In this document: positions 34,926 to 43,371 of the stretch, piece by piece
How the letters are laid out: every line of letters begins with the position of its first letter
Numbering within the stretch: position 1 is the stretch's first letter
Origin: Algoriphagus sp. TR-M9
GTDB lineage: Bacteria; Bacteroidota; Bacteroidia; Cytophagales; Cyclobacteriaceae
Length of the DNA stretch: 64,000 bases
Reading direction: 5' to 3'
NCBI RefSeq assembly: GCF_027594545.1
Contig: NZ_CP115160.1
Span: 3,523,501 to 3,587,500, forward strand
Notes under the pieces: model-generated
Database searches by the model: none
The model's input: the letters and a program-made list of their open reading frames with translations, nothing else
Told to the model about the DNA's origin: nothing
Position numbers and translations under genes: made by a program

Positions 34926-35684
34926 ATGAAACGACTACTACTAGTTCCTTTCCTGGCATTGCTATGCACATTTCAAACCATGGCCCAGGATGTAGAAAAT
35001 GAACTTTCAAGCAATCTTCAGGAATGGCTAGACCGGGACTGGCCGGTGACTGACACCCTGGTCTTCGATCTTCCCAATGAAAGTGCACTTGTGCTGTACT
35101 TTAACAATACAGAATTCACAGCCGATGAGTTGACGGAGGAATTTGAGCCGCTGCTGCGCAGGGCAACGGACTTTCCTGAGTTTACCACGCGCTCTTACAG
35201 AATAGCCGAAAATTTCCAGCCTACGGCTTTAAAGAATGTGAAATACAAGATCGAGAAAAAATATGTCCCCTATGTACACAGTCTGGAAATGACATTTCCG
35301 GTAGGGTTAGACTTTACCGGTGGTGATTTCACTCCGGTGGTTGGCTTCAGAACTCACCTCAACTGGCGCAATTTCTCACTGGGAGGATCCATCACCAATA
35401 CCGTATATTTTCCCGAACGAGTGGAAAACAACATCAAAGTCAATAGCAACTGGTTCGCCAATGTGGAATTTGCCTGGGAATTTGGCAATCTATCAGGACC
35501 AAGAAGAAACACTTTTGGGGTGGGTTATTTGATCAACGAGAACAAGAGCCAGCTTTTCAGTGGCACCACGATGCAAGCCTATTACAATCGAAAACTCAGC
35601 AAAAACATCTCCATACAAGTTGGGGTAATCAGCACAGAGAACTTCAAAACCTTCTACCCTACGGTGGGAATACGATTTTGGTAG
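34926..35684 (+). CDS. Secreted/outer-membrane beta-barrel-like protein
   Basis: A 252-residue protein with a signal peptide (LLVPFLALLCTFQTMAQD). The first part contains a YRIAENFQPTALKNVKYKIE segment; the second half alternates strand-like blocks (LEMTFPVGLDFTGGDFTPVV, FRTHLNWRNFSLGGSITNTV) ending in a terminal VGIRFW, a typical aromatic C-terminus for outer-membrane barrels. I do not recognise the family. It is the third gene of the sigma-factor operon and may be its sensor or target. Confidence 0.7.
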   Translation: MKRLLLVPFLALLCTFQTMAQDVENELSSNLQEWLDRDWPVTDTLVFDLPNESALVLYFNNTEFTADELTEEFEPLLRRATDFPEFTTRSYRIAENFQPTALKNVKYKIEKKYVPYVHSLEMTFPVGLDFTGGDFTPVVGFRTHLNWRNFSLGGSITNTVYFPERVENNIKVNSNWFANVEFAWEFGNLSGPRRNTFGVGYLINENKSQLFSGTTMQAYYNRKLSKNISIQVGVISTENFKTFYPTVGIRFW

Positions 35685-35723
35685 GATATTTAACAATAGC
35701 CAGCTTCTGGAGAAGCAGGTGAA

Positions 35724-35764
35724 CAACCTAAAAGAGCCAGCGATTTGCTGGCTCTTTTAGGTTG
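35724..35764. terminator. Strong bidirectional-type hairpin
   Basis: CAACCTAAAAGAGCCAGC (35724-35741) and GCTGGCTCTTTTAGGTTG (35747-35764) form a perfect 18-bp stem with the 5-base loop GATTT. The stem contains its own A and T runs, so it can stop transcription both ways between the convergent genes. Confidence 0.88.
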
Positions 35765-35775
35765 TGTTTCAAGTA

Positions 35776-35805
35776 GATTGCCATGCTTCTTCGTTGCTAG
35801 CAATG
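35776..35805. repeat. Degenerate REP-like sequence
   Basis: GATTGCCATGCTTCTTCGTT continues into GCTAGCAATGAC, with ATTGC/GCAAT complementary ends. It resembles a common type of dispersed intergenic repeat in this phylum; copies would have to be sought genome-wide. Confidence 0.35.
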
Positions 35806-35855
35806 ACTTTAGAATTTAGTCTTGATTCTTGTATCTAGACTCCATAATCTAAAAA

Positions 35856-36332
35856 CTATCTGATTCTATCCACGGATTTGATCAAGGCTTCGTCCTTTCT
35901 AATAAAGCGATTGGCCAGCATATTACAGACCATTGCGGCTAAAATAGCCCAAAATCCGATCTCGTAGGAACCATTGTCCACTGCACCTATTTCTTTGTTC
36001 ACTCCGTTCGTTGTCAAAAAAACAATAGCGACCAAAGCTACCATAAACAAGGAATTGACCATATTGATCATCATCTGACGGGCACGATTACGGTATTGGA
36101 ATATGGAAATGATCGCCAATAGTCCTACAAACGCAGCTATGGCAGCAATGTACCAGTGAGAACTTGAACTCAAAACTTCACCGGATGCATCCATTTGGTT
36201 CATAAATAAAGCATCAAGCTTCCAGGTTTCACCAGAGCTGGCAAGCTCCTGCACCCAAAGGGGCATTCCCAAAGTCAGTCCCATGGCTATGGCCACCAAA
36301 AGCAGGAATATTGATTGTACGCGCTGAATCAT
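35856..36332 (-). CDS. DUF4293 family membrane protein
   Basis: A 158-residue protein with four hydrophobic segments (about 5-24, 60-78, 90-110 and 124-146). The N-terminus MIQRVQSIFLLLVAIAMGLT is characteristic of DUF4293, a Bacteroidota family without known function. It is a single gene with no obvious operon partner, divergent from truA. Confidence 0.88.
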   Translation of the reverse strand: MIQRVQSIFLLLVAIAMGLTLGMPLWVQELASSGETWKLDALFMNQMDASGEVLSSSSHWYIAAIAAFVGLLAIISIFQYRNRARQMMINMVNSLFMVALVAIVFLTTNGVNKEIGAVDNGSYEIGFWAILAAMVCNMLANRFIRKDEALIKSVDRIR

Positions 36333-36419
36333 TTCTAATTAATTTTTCCGCAAAGAAAAGGCCTTATAAGTTCATTACCAAGGATTGTAGGATTCTAGCC
36401 AAGTTTTGACCGGGAATAG

Positions 36420-36427
36420 TATCTTTG
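36420..36427 (+). promoter_or_regulatory. -7 promoter box of truA
   Basis: TATCTTTG, an exact TAnnTTTG match, 7 bases before the ATG at 36435. This leaves at most a few bases of leader. Confidence 0.5.
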
Positions 36428-36434
36428 CACCCGT

Positions 36435-37193
36435 ATGACCATGAGCAAAAGATATTTCCTGGAATTGAGCTACAAAGGGACCCATTATCATGGCTGGCAA
36501 ATCCAGAACAATGCAATTTCTGTCCAAGAAGTGTTGGAAAAATCATTGGAGACTTACTTCCGTCACCCAGTAGGCATCATGGGCAGTGGCAGAACAGACA
36601 CCGGAGTTCATGCCAGCATGCAGGTTTGCCACTTTGATACAGACGCTGCTTTGGATTACCAGCGATTTCTTAGAGCTATCAATGGGATTTTGCCTAAGGA
36701 CATCGCCATTTCAGGCATTCGTGAAGTGAGGTCGGATGCTCATGCTAGATTTGACGCCGTAAAGCGCTCTTATATTTACAGGGTGATTTTACAGAAAAGT
36801 CCCTTTTTGGAAGATTTTGCCTGGATGAATTATTTCCAGCCAAATGTGGATTTGATGAACCAAGCTGCACGGATCTTGTTAAAACATGAGGATTTTGAAT
36901 GCTTTAGCAAAGTCCATACCGAGGTCAAGCATTTTCGCTGCAAAATAATCCATGCCAGTTGGGAACAAAAAGACGGGGAATTGCAATTTCATATAACTGC
37001 AAACCGATTTTTGCGTGGAATGGTAAGAGCGATCGTGGGAACACTTATGGATGTGGGGCTAGGAAGAAAAACCGCTGAAGACCTAGAGCAAATAATCGTA
37101 TCGAAGGATAGAAAAAAAGCCGGAAAATCAGCTCCAGCGAAAGGACTATTTTTTAGCAAAATCGAATATCCAGCAGACATTTATTTAGATTAA
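36435..37193 (+). CDS. truA: tRNA pseudouridine(38-40) synthase TruA
   Basis: A 252-residue enzyme (246 or so if the second ATG at 36441 is used; RYFLELSYKG follows either). The catalytic Asp is Asp55 in GRTDTGVHA. FDAVKRSYIYRV, FECFSKVHTEVKHF and RFLRGMVRAIVGTL are the other conserved blocks. It isomerises uridines 38-40 of the tRNA anticodon arm. The following ABC exporter starts 7 bases after its stop, so the two are probably co-transcribed. A -7 box sits immediately before the start. Confidence 0.95.
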   Translation: MTMSKRYFLELSYKGTHYHGWQIQNNAISVQEVLEKSLETYFRHPVGIMGSGRTDTGVHASMQVCHFDTDAALDYQRFLRAINGILPKDIAISGIREVRSDAHARFDAVKRSYIYRVILQKSPFLEDFAWMNYFQPNVDLMNQAARILLKHEDFECFSKVHTEVKHFRCKIIHASWEQKDGELQFHITANRFLRGMVRAIVGTLMDVGLGRKTAEDLEQIIVSKDRKKAGKSAPAKGLFFSKIEYPADIYLD

Positions 37194-37200
37194 CAGACAC

Positions 37201-38973
37201 TTGAGCCTAGAAAAAGAAAAAACATCCTCCGGAGAAATCGTTGATTCGAAAGTCCTCAAGCAGCTCTATGGCTTTGTGAAGCCTTATAAAGCCCAGTTTT
37301 ACTTTCTTGTCTTTCTGACGATTGCACTTGCTGTACTGGCACCTACACGGCCATACTTTATCCAGGTGGCGATCGATGATTATGTCACGGTGGGTGATGG
37401 CGCAGGTTTGCTGCGAATCATCTACCTGCTCGTAGGCTTAATGATCCTTCAAGCATTAGTGCAGTGGGCGCACACGTTCTATTCGGGCTGGATAGGCCAG
37501 GTGATCATCAGGGATATCCGGGTGAAACTCTACAAACATCTGCTCAAGCTCCGCCTGAAATTCTTTGACAATACGCCGATTGGGCGGCTGGTCACCAGAA
37601 ACGTTTCAGATATAGAGACCCTGGCGAATGTATTTTCAGAAGGACTGGCTGCCATCATTGGTGACCTGCTCCAGCTGGTGACTATTCTAGGGGTCATGTT
37701 TTACATTGACTGGAAACTCACCTTGGTAAGCTTGTGTACGCTCCCCCTGATGGTGATTTCCACTTATATTTTCAAAGAGAAAATCAAAGTCACCTTCAAT
37801 GACGTAAGAAACGCCGTTTCCAATCTAAACTCCTTCCTCCAGGAGCACATCACCGGAATGAATATCGTGCAGATTTTCAACCGGGAAGACAGGGAGTTTG
37901 AAAAGTTTAAGGACATCAATAAGGAGCACCGAAGAGCGCATATACGTTCGGTTCTGTATTATTCCATTTACTTCCCAGTAGCGGAAATCATCCAGGCCAT
38001 GGGCATTGGGCTAGTAGTCTGGTATGGAGCTGTGGGCGTGTTGGGCATGGAAATCCAGATAGGAGTCTTGATCTCCTTCATTATGTATTTGCAGTTGTTT
38101 TTCCGTCCGATCAGAATGATTGCTGATAGGTTCAACACCCTGCAAATGGGCGTAGTGAGCTCGTCCCGAATTTTCAAATTGCTGGAAAGCAGTGAGCACA
38201 TAGCCAATGAAGGTAATTTTAAACCTGAAAAAGTAAAGGGCAACATCAAAGTGGAAAATGTCTGGTTTGCCTACGTAGATGAGGACTATGTACTAAAAGA
38301 CATCAGCTTTGAAGTGAAGCCAGGAGAGACGGTAGCACTGGTAGGTGCCACTGGAGCCGGTAAATCCTCCATCATCAATTTGATCTCGAGATTTTATGAA
38401 ATCAACAAAGGCCAAATCACCATTGATGGCCACGACATCAAAGACTTTGAACTGGATACTTTGCGCAAGCATATCGGCGTTGTACTACAGGATGTGTTCC
38501 TATTCTCCAATACCATATTCTATAACATCACACTTGGAAATCCTGACATTAGCAGAGAGCAGGTCATGTACGCAGCTGAGCTGGCAGGAGCCAAACGATT
38601 CATCGAAAGGCTCCCTGGTGGATTGGACTATAATGTAATGGAAAGAGGGGCGACACTTTCTGTGGGCCAAAGGCAGTTGATCTCTTTTGTGCGGGCCATG
38701 GTCTATAATCCAGAAATCATCATTTTGGATGAGGCTACCTCATCAGTGGATACCGAAACCGAAGAACTGATCCAGGAATCCATTGAAACAATGATGACAG
38801 GCAGAACTTCCATTGTGATAGCCCATAGACTATCTACCATCCAAAAGGCCGACAAAATCATCGTTCTTCACAAAGGTGAGATCGTAGAAATCGGCACTCA
38901 TGAATCCTTGCTTGAGCAGGGCGGACACTACACCCAGCTGCATCAGATGCAGCTCAAAACCATGGCGATCTAG
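37201..38973 (+). CDS. ABC exporter, TMD-NBD half-transporter
   Basis: A 590-residue exporter. The start codon is TTG at 37201 (SLEKEKTSSGEIVDSKVLKQ); no ATG precedes the first membrane helix. Six helices lie in the first 320 residues. The ATPase has Walker A GATGAGKSS, the Q-loop IGVVLQDVFLFSN, signature LSVGQRQ (Val in place of the usual Gly) and Walker B IIILDEATSSVD, then AHRLSTI. It resembles MdlB/YheH-type multidrug exporters, which often pair with a second half-transporter; none is adjacent, so a homodimer is likely. Confidence 0.92.
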   Translation: MSLEKEKTSSGEIVDSKVLKQLYGFVKPYKAQFYFLVFLTIALAVLAPTRPYFIQVAIDDYVTVGDGAGLLRIIYLLVGLMILQALVQWAHTFYSGWIGQVIIRDIRVKLYKHLLKLRLKFFDNTPIGRLVTRNVSDIETLANVFSEGLAAIIGDLLQLVTILGVMFYIDWKLTLVSLCTLPLMVISTYIFKEKIKVTFNDVRNAVSNLNSFLQEHITGMNIVQIFNREDREFEKFKDINKEHRRAHIRSVLYYSIYFPVAEIIQAMGIGLVVWYGAVGVLGMEIQIGVLISFIMYLQLFFRPIRMIADRFNTLQMGVVSSSRIFKLLESSEHIANEGNFKPEKVKGNIKVENVWFAYVDEDYVLKDISFEVKPGETVALVGATGAGKSSIINLISRFYEINKGQITIDGHDIKDFELDTLRKHIGVVLQDVFLFSNTIFYNITLGNPDISREQVMYAAELAGAKRFIERLPGGLDYNVMERGATLSVGQRQLISFVRAMVYNPEIIILDEATSSVDTETEELIQESIETMMTGRTSIVIAHRLSTIQKADKIIVLHKGEIVEIGTHESLLEQGGHYTQLHQMQLKTMAI

Positions 38974-39009
38974 GCCAATCAAATACTATCATAATAAAAC
39001 CAGATTAAA

Positions 39010-39588
39010 GTGAAGTACAGATTAATTCTACTCTTTGTTTGTTTACCATTCTTGAGTTTTGCGCAGGAAAGAGGCATAGGCATACGTCTAGGCGAACCTT
39101 TTTCAGTGACTTTCAAAGACTTCTTAGATGACAACATATCCATTGAAGGCATGATAGGCAGCGCAGGGGTAAATGGAGCCAGCTATTACCAAAAGGAATT
39201 CGAATCTAACCTCCCTACTTCAAATGCCTTTTACATTTCCCATACAGCCAAAAAAGGCATTTCCATCAATGTCAGAGCCGCATATCATGAGGATATTACA
39301 GATGTTTTCAATATAGAAAGCGGTTACATGTTGGCATATGGAGGGGCAGGCGTACAGTTTAGAAGTACCAAAGTCACCTACACATACACGGATGGACAGT
39401 CCTCCACCCAGGCTCAGGACAATAGAACTAATGGAGACTTTGGTCCCGAGGCATTTATAGGTGCAGAATACTATTTTGATGATGTACCTATCTCCGTATT
39501 TGGCGAAGCCGGATTTTTCCTTGAGCTAATCGACAGAATAGGCCATATCAAAGGTCAAGGCGGAATAGGTGTAAGGTATATTTTCTAG
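39010..39588 (+). CDS. Secreted hypothetical protein, barrel-like
   Basis: A 192-residue protein with a GTG start at 39010 and a signal peptide (RLILLFVCLPFLSFAQE). The mature part has alternating strands and glycine-rich turns (IGIRLGEPFSVTFKDFLDDN, YMLAYGGAGVQFRSTK, FGPEAFIGAEYYFDDVPISV) and ends GGIGVRYIF. It fits a small outer-membrane barrel but I do not recognise the family. It lies 36 bases after the ABC exporter on the same strand. Confidence 0.75.
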   Translation: MKYRLILLFVCLPFLSFAQERGIGIRLGEPFSVTFKDFLDDNISIEGMIGSAGVNGASYYQKEFESNLPTSNAFYISHTAKKGISINVRAAYHEDITDVFNIESGYMLAYGGAGVQFRSTKVTYTYTDGQSSTQAQDNRTNGDFGPEAFIGAEYYFDDVPISVFGEAGFFLELIDRIGHIKGQGGIGVRYIF

Positions 39589-39632
39589 CCAAAAAACCGA
39601 ACATCTCAAAGGCCGCACCTAATGTGATGATT

Positions 39633-39682
39633 TTAAGCTACCGGAGATCCCATCCCGTATCCCTAGCCACGGGGTAGCTTAA
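39633..39682. repeat. Stem-loop element of unknown type
   Basis: TTAAGCTACC (39633-39642) and GGTAGCTTAA (39673-39682) are perfect complements around a 30-base C/G-rich loop that contains CATCCCGTATCCC. There is no T run. It looks like a transposable or REP-type unit or a structured RNA. Confidence 0.55.
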
Positions 39683-39709
39683 GGCCGTAAAAACCCAAAC
39701 GATAAACAG

Positions 39710-40225
39710 ATGAAAAAACGAGTACTTATTGCATCCGGTATCCTCGCGGGATTAGTAGTGGTGGGGTATTTGATTTTTGACTTCCTGGGCGGAAATAATC
39801 CGATAAAAATAGAGTTGATAGAAAGGCAACCGGAAACCCTCATCGGCAGAACATTCAGAGGAATCCCACGCGACGAACAACTGGCCGCTAACTTCCAGGA
39901 ATTGGAGGTGCAGAAAAGTCTAAACCCAGGTAGCTACCTACATACTATCTACGAGATAGAGCCTGCCGGCAAGCATGATACCATGGTGGTTTTTGTGGGG
40001 ATCAACAAACAGCTTCCTCTGGAGGATATGGAGACCCGTAAGTTTACCCAGTCCAAATACCTTTTGGCTACCATCCAAAGTAACCGCTGGGTAATGCCAA
40101 GCCCTGAAAGCATCAAAGAAAAACTACAGTCCTTTGCAGCGGAAAATGAACTGAAACTGAGCGGTATTTTCATTGATAGAATCATCTCAGCTAGTGAAGT
40201 GCAGGTGATAGCCCCTATCGAATAG
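39710..40225 (+). CDS. Hypothetical membrane-anchored protein
   Basis: A 171-residue protein starting KKRVLIASGILAGLVVVGYL, one N-terminal helix, then an extracytoplasmic domain with LIGRTFRGIPRDEQLAANFQ, LHTIYEIEPAGKHDTMVVFV and FIDRIISASEVQVIAPIE. I see no known family, catalytic motif or cysteine. It lies 28 bases after the stem-loop element. Confidence 0.7.
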   Translation: MKKRVLIASGILAGLVVVGYLIFDFLGGNNPIKIELIERQPETLIGRTFRGIPRDEQLAANFQELEVQKSLNPGSYLHTIYEIEPAGKHDTMVVFVGINKQLPLEDMETRKFTQSKYLLATIQSNRWVMPSPESIKEKLQSFAAENELKLSGIFIDRIISASEVQVIAPIE

Positions 40226-40305
40226 TATTTGTTAAGGATAATTAACTAACCTATTTCTGGCACAATTCGTGAAAGCAGGTGTACCAACCTTAAAACACTA
40301 TCACT

Positions 40306-40833
40306 ATGAGAAAAATTACAGCAGTTTTAGCCTTGGTCGGTTTATTCACTTTCCAAGCCTGCGAAGGCCCGATGGGTCCAGAAGGTCCTCAGGGAATCCC
40401 GGGTGAAGATGGAGTGAATATTCTGGGCACCACCTATGAAGTAGAAATTGATTTTACTCCTGAAAACAACCACTCAGACCTCTTTCAGTTTCCTGCTGCC
40501 AATGTTGAAAGCGATGTAATACTGGTCTATCGCCTGGCAGGTGTAGATGATGGAAGGGATATTTGGACCATGCTACCTCAAAACTTCTTCTTCCAGGAAG
40601 GAGTGCTCATCTATAACTTCGATTTCACCTTGGATGATTTCTCCATTTTCATGGATGGGCCAATTGATTATGAGCTATTAGGTCCTGACTGGACAGATGG
40701 GCAGATTTTCAGAGTGGTGGTGGTCCCTTCGGATTTCCCTGCTGCTAGAATAGATTTCTCCGACTATGAGGCTACCATGAAAATGCTGGACATAGAAGAT
40801 GCTGATTTCCTAAGATTAGATTCTTCAAAATAA
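40306..40833 (+). CDS. Collagen-like repeat lipoprotein
   Basis: A 175-residue lipoprotein (lipobox FQAC, Cys19). Directly after the cysteine come six Gly-X-Y triplets (GPMGPEGPQGIPGEDG, about residues 21-36), a short collagen-like stalk common in surface lipoproteins of this phylum. The rest (NILGTTYEVEIDFTPENNHS, PQNFFFQEGVLIYNFDFTLD) is strand-rich and acidic. Role unknown; probably surface-exposed. A terminator follows at 40865-40902. Confidence 0.85.
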   Translation: MRKITAVLALVGLFTFQACEGPMGPEGPQGIPGEDGVNILGTTYEVEIDFTPENNHSDLFQFPAANVESDVILVYRLAGVDDGRDIWTMLPQNFFFQEGVLIYNFDFTLDDFSIFMDGPIDYELLGPDWTDGQIFRVVVVPSDFPAARIDFSDYEATMKMLDIEDADFLRLDSSK

Positions 40834-40864
40834 TAAACATTACCCTAAACCAACTGATTACCGC

Positions 40865-40902
40865 AAACTGGATCTGTGATTTGAACAGGTCCAGTTTTTT
40901 TT
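40865..40902 (+). terminator. Rho-independent terminator
   Basis: AACTGGATCTGT and ACAGGTCCAGTT arms (one G-T pair) enclose a 7-base loop and are followed by a run of T residues, just after the collagen-like gene. Confidence 0.85.
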
Positions 40903-40922
40903 CTTAAAGTCTTTTGGCTTCC

Positions 40923-40963
40923 CGCAGATCAGCGCAGAAAAAGACGCTGATTTCACGCAGATC
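40923..40963. repeat. Short palindromic intergenic repeat
   Basis: Two direct copies of CGCAGATC (40923-40930 and 40956-40963) flank an inverted pair ATCAGCG/CGCTGAT. It resembles dispersed CGCAGAT-rich repeats of this phylum. Confidence 0.4.
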
Positions 40964-41064
40964 TCATTCGCAGGAGATGTTTCTTTCATACCCATTTGCG
41001 AAGCAATCGGGATCACGAGTATTTTTTATGTCCGTATTTTCCGAGCCAAAACTAATTTGACACT

Positions 41065-41072
41065 TATCTTTG
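41065..41072 (+). promoter_or_regulatory. -7 promoter box of hemE
   Basis: TATCTTTG, an exact TAnnTTTG match, followed by CAGC and the ATG at 41077. Transcription would begin at or beside the start codon. Confidence 0.55.
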
Positions 41073-41076
41073 CAGC

Positions 41077-42099
41077 ATGCATTTGAAAAACGACCTCTTA
41101 CTTCGCGCCGCAAAAGGCGAAGTTGTAGAAAGAACACCGGTATGGCTGATGCGTCAGGCCGGCCGCATCCTGCCCGAGTACCGCAAAGTCCGTGAAAGCG
41201 TCAGTGGCTTTATAGAGCTGGCGCAAACCCCCGAACTTGCTGCAGAAGTGACCATTCAGCCGGTTGACTTGCTGGGAGTAGATGCAGCAATTATTTTCTC
41301 AGACATCCTGGTAATACCCGAAGCTATGGGGCTTCCTTATGAAATGGTAGAAAAACGAGGCCCTCTATTTCCTGAAACCGTGAAGTCTGAGGCAGATCTG
41401 AAAAAACTGCATGTATCAGATGGATCTGAACTTAGATATGTAACCGATGCCATCTCCATCACCAAAAAAACACTGAATGGCAGAGTTCCTTTGATAGGCT
41501 TTGCCGGTGCCCCCTGGACCATTTTCTCCTACATGGTAGAAGGCCATGGAAGCAAAACTTTTTCAAAAGCCAGAGAAATGCTATATACCCAACCGGCATT
41601 TTCGCACCAACTGCTTCAGATGATCACTGAGAGCACGATCAACTATCTAAATGCCCAGATCGAAGCTGGAGCTCAATTAATTCAGGTTTTCGACAGTTGG
41701 GCCGGAATATTAGGACCAAAGCAATATTCAGAGTTCTCCCTGCCTTACATTGCCCAAATCTGTGATGCAATCACTTCCGTTCCTAAGACTGTTTTTGCCA
41801 AAGGCGCATTTTTCGCACGTGAGGAAATGAGCAAATTGAATTGCGAAACCATAGGATTGGACTGGAACATGGGAATTGCTGAATCCAGAAAGTTAATCGG
41901 AAAAGGCAAAACTTTGCAGGGAAATCTAGATCCAGCAGCACTTTATGGCTCAGAAGAGCAAGTGCGAAAGGCTACCGAGGCTATGATGGAAGAGTTTCGT
42001 GGCACACCTCATATCGCCAACCTTGGTCATGGAGTCTATCCGGACATAGACCCTGAGAAGGTGAAGGTATTTATACAAACTGTGAAAAACTTTAAATAA
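41077..42099 (+). CDS. hemE: Uroporphyrinogen decarboxylase
   Basis: A 340-residue enzyme that converts uroporphyrinogen III to coproporphyrinogen III. The two family signatures are visible: [19 protein letters not shown] near residue 22 and [16 protein letters not shown] near 146. The catalytic Asp lies in [14 protein letters not shown]. Length and motifs are complete. The promoter-like box immediately before the ATG suggests a leaderless message. It is convergent with the MOSC gene and shares its terminator. Confidence 0.97.
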   Translation: MHLKNDLLLRAAKGEVVERTPVWLMRQAGRILPEYRKVRESVSGFIELAQTPELAAEVTIQPVDLLGVDAAIIFSDILVIPEAMGLPYEMVEKRGPLFPETVKSEADLKKLHVSDGSELRYVTDAISITKKTLNGRVPLIGFAGAPWTIFSYMVEGHGSKTFSKAREMLYTQPAFSHQLLQMITESTINYLNAQIEAGAQLIQVFDSWAGILGPKQYSEFSLPYIAQICDAITSVPKTVFAKGAFFAREEMSKLNCETIGLDWNMGIAESRKLIGKGKTLQGNLDPAALYGSEEQVRKATEAMMEEFRGTPHIANLGHGVYPDIDPEKVKVFIQTVKNFK

Positions 42100-42124
42100 A
42101 AAAGGGGCCTCGGGCTCCTTTTTT
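42098..42124. terminator. Bidirectional terminator
   Basis: AAAAAAGGGGCC and GGCTCCTTTTTT arms (one G-T pair) with a 3-base loop lie between the convergent hemE and MOSC genes. Confidence 0.88.
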
Positions 42125-42935
42125 ATTTATAGGACATAGGTACGAGTTTATCCCCTACCTTTAACTCACCCGAGCTCAAAGCCAGCATATTCTGTCCGAA
42201 GAGAACTTTCTTACCCGTAGCCCTATAAGTAGCCAGGGTTTTTAAAGGCTCTTTACCTTTGACACCGGTCTCCTGCGCAATGGTGATCATCACACATCTT
42301 GCGCAGGGCTTCACCACCTGAAAGGTGACATCTCCAATCTGGATTTCATCCCATGTATCCTCCATAAATGGTTCCCCTCCGGAAAAAACAATATTTGGCC
42401 GAAAGCGATTCATTTCTATCTCTTCCTCCAGTCTTTGGTTCAGGTCATCTAGTGAATTTTGCCCGATCATTAAATAAGGCATCCCATCAGCAAAGCTTAC
42501 AGCCTCCCCGTTTGGGGCATACTTGGGATCTACTTTCCTTACCGTAGATTCTGGCATTTTCACTAGTCTGACTTCTTTCCCCAATATCCGGCTAAACCAA
42601 TCATCAGCTTGCTTACAGACCGTTTTGGCCAGCATCTCATCGTCCCAAACTTGTACAGCGAGTTCCTCACCCACCTGATCAAATGGAATGTGGATCTGAT
42701 CTGTAGAATTAGAAACCGGAAAGACGGTTAACCCCTCACTTTCTAATCTGACGCGCAATAATGCTAAGCTAGCCGTAGTCCGCTGGGATAGAAATACACC
42801 CTTTTGATCTACTAGCATCCACCTTCTGTCATACTTAAAACCACGCTCCTCCACAGTAGCCTTAGCAAGTCTGATCCCTCCAAGCGACTTGATGGGATAG
42901 ACGTAAATATCCTGAATGCTGAGTGAGTTTGTCAT
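42123..42935 (-). CDS. MOSC domain-containing protein
   Basis: A 270-residue protein. The N-terminal beta-barrel (IYVYPIKSLGGIRLAKATVE, KYDRRWMLVDQ) and the MOSC domain (FRPNIVFSGGEPFMEDTWDE, VKPCARCVMITI with the conserved Cys) match the mARC/YcbX family. These proteins bind the molybdenum cofactor and reduce N-hydroxylated compounds with an electron donor. Unlike E. coli YcbX no C-terminal ferredoxin domain is present, so a separate electron donor is needed (inference). Confidence 0.9.
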   Translation of the reverse strand: MTNSLSIQDIYVYPIKSLGGIRLAKATVEERGFKYDRRWMLVDQKGVFLSQRTTASLALLRVRLESEGLTVFPVSNSTDQIHIPFDQVGEELAVQVWDDEMLAKTVCKQADDWFSRILGKEVRLVKMPESTVRKVDPKYAPNGEAVSFADGMPYLMIGQNSLDDLNQRLEEEIEMNRFRPNIVFSGGEPFMEDTWDEIQIGDVTFQVVKPCARCVMITIAQETGVKGKEPLKTLATYRATGKKVLFGQNMLALSSGELKVGDKLVPMSYK

Positions 42936-43371
42936 GCTCTAAAAATAGGGAGCTTAGCCGAAAAAACACTTTGATCTCAGGACAAATCAAAGTAATTGAA
43001 TCAGCCCTTCGAAATATTTCCAGCAGGTGGGCACGATTTCCAATTCATTATTAAGCGTGAGTAGCGCAACCCCAAGCATAATAGCGCAGAGCCATCGGTA
43101 TCTTTCTTTCATATTTCCCTTGAAAAAATTCTTCATTCTACACTATAGATGCATCAGGTCAGGAATAGGTTGCAAGAGCTGGCCATATTTCCCGAAAAAA
43201 TGTCAACCCAAAAGGCAGGATTTCAGAATCCGTGACAATTCAGCGATCAGTGAAAGAAAATCCTGTCAAGTTTTCTGACAATGTGACACAAAAACAGCTG
43301 AATTCTCTGATGGCACATCCCTTGAAGAAAGGGAGATGTATCTATTCGAAATAACTTAAAATCATATAATC
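42936..43371 (+). promoter_or_regulatory. dnaK upstream region with TGTCA/TGACA repeats
   Basis: A 436-base gap without a credible gene. Near dnaK are five half-sites: TGTCA at 43201-43205, TGACA within 43233-43237, TGTCA at 43264-43268, TGACA at 43276-43280, and TGACA at 43284-43288. The pair at 43264-43280 forms the palindrome TGTCA-N7-TGACA. This could be a heat-shock operator; no CIRCE element is seen. Confidence 0.5.

Noticed and set aside
43027..43278. 83-codon open frame before dnaK
   Set aside because: No conserved features, and it runs across the TGTCA/TGACA repeats.
43200..43371. CIRCE/HrcA operator upstream of dnaK
   Set aside because: The TTAGCACTC-N9-GAGTGCTAA pattern is absent; only TGTCA/TGACA repeats are seen.
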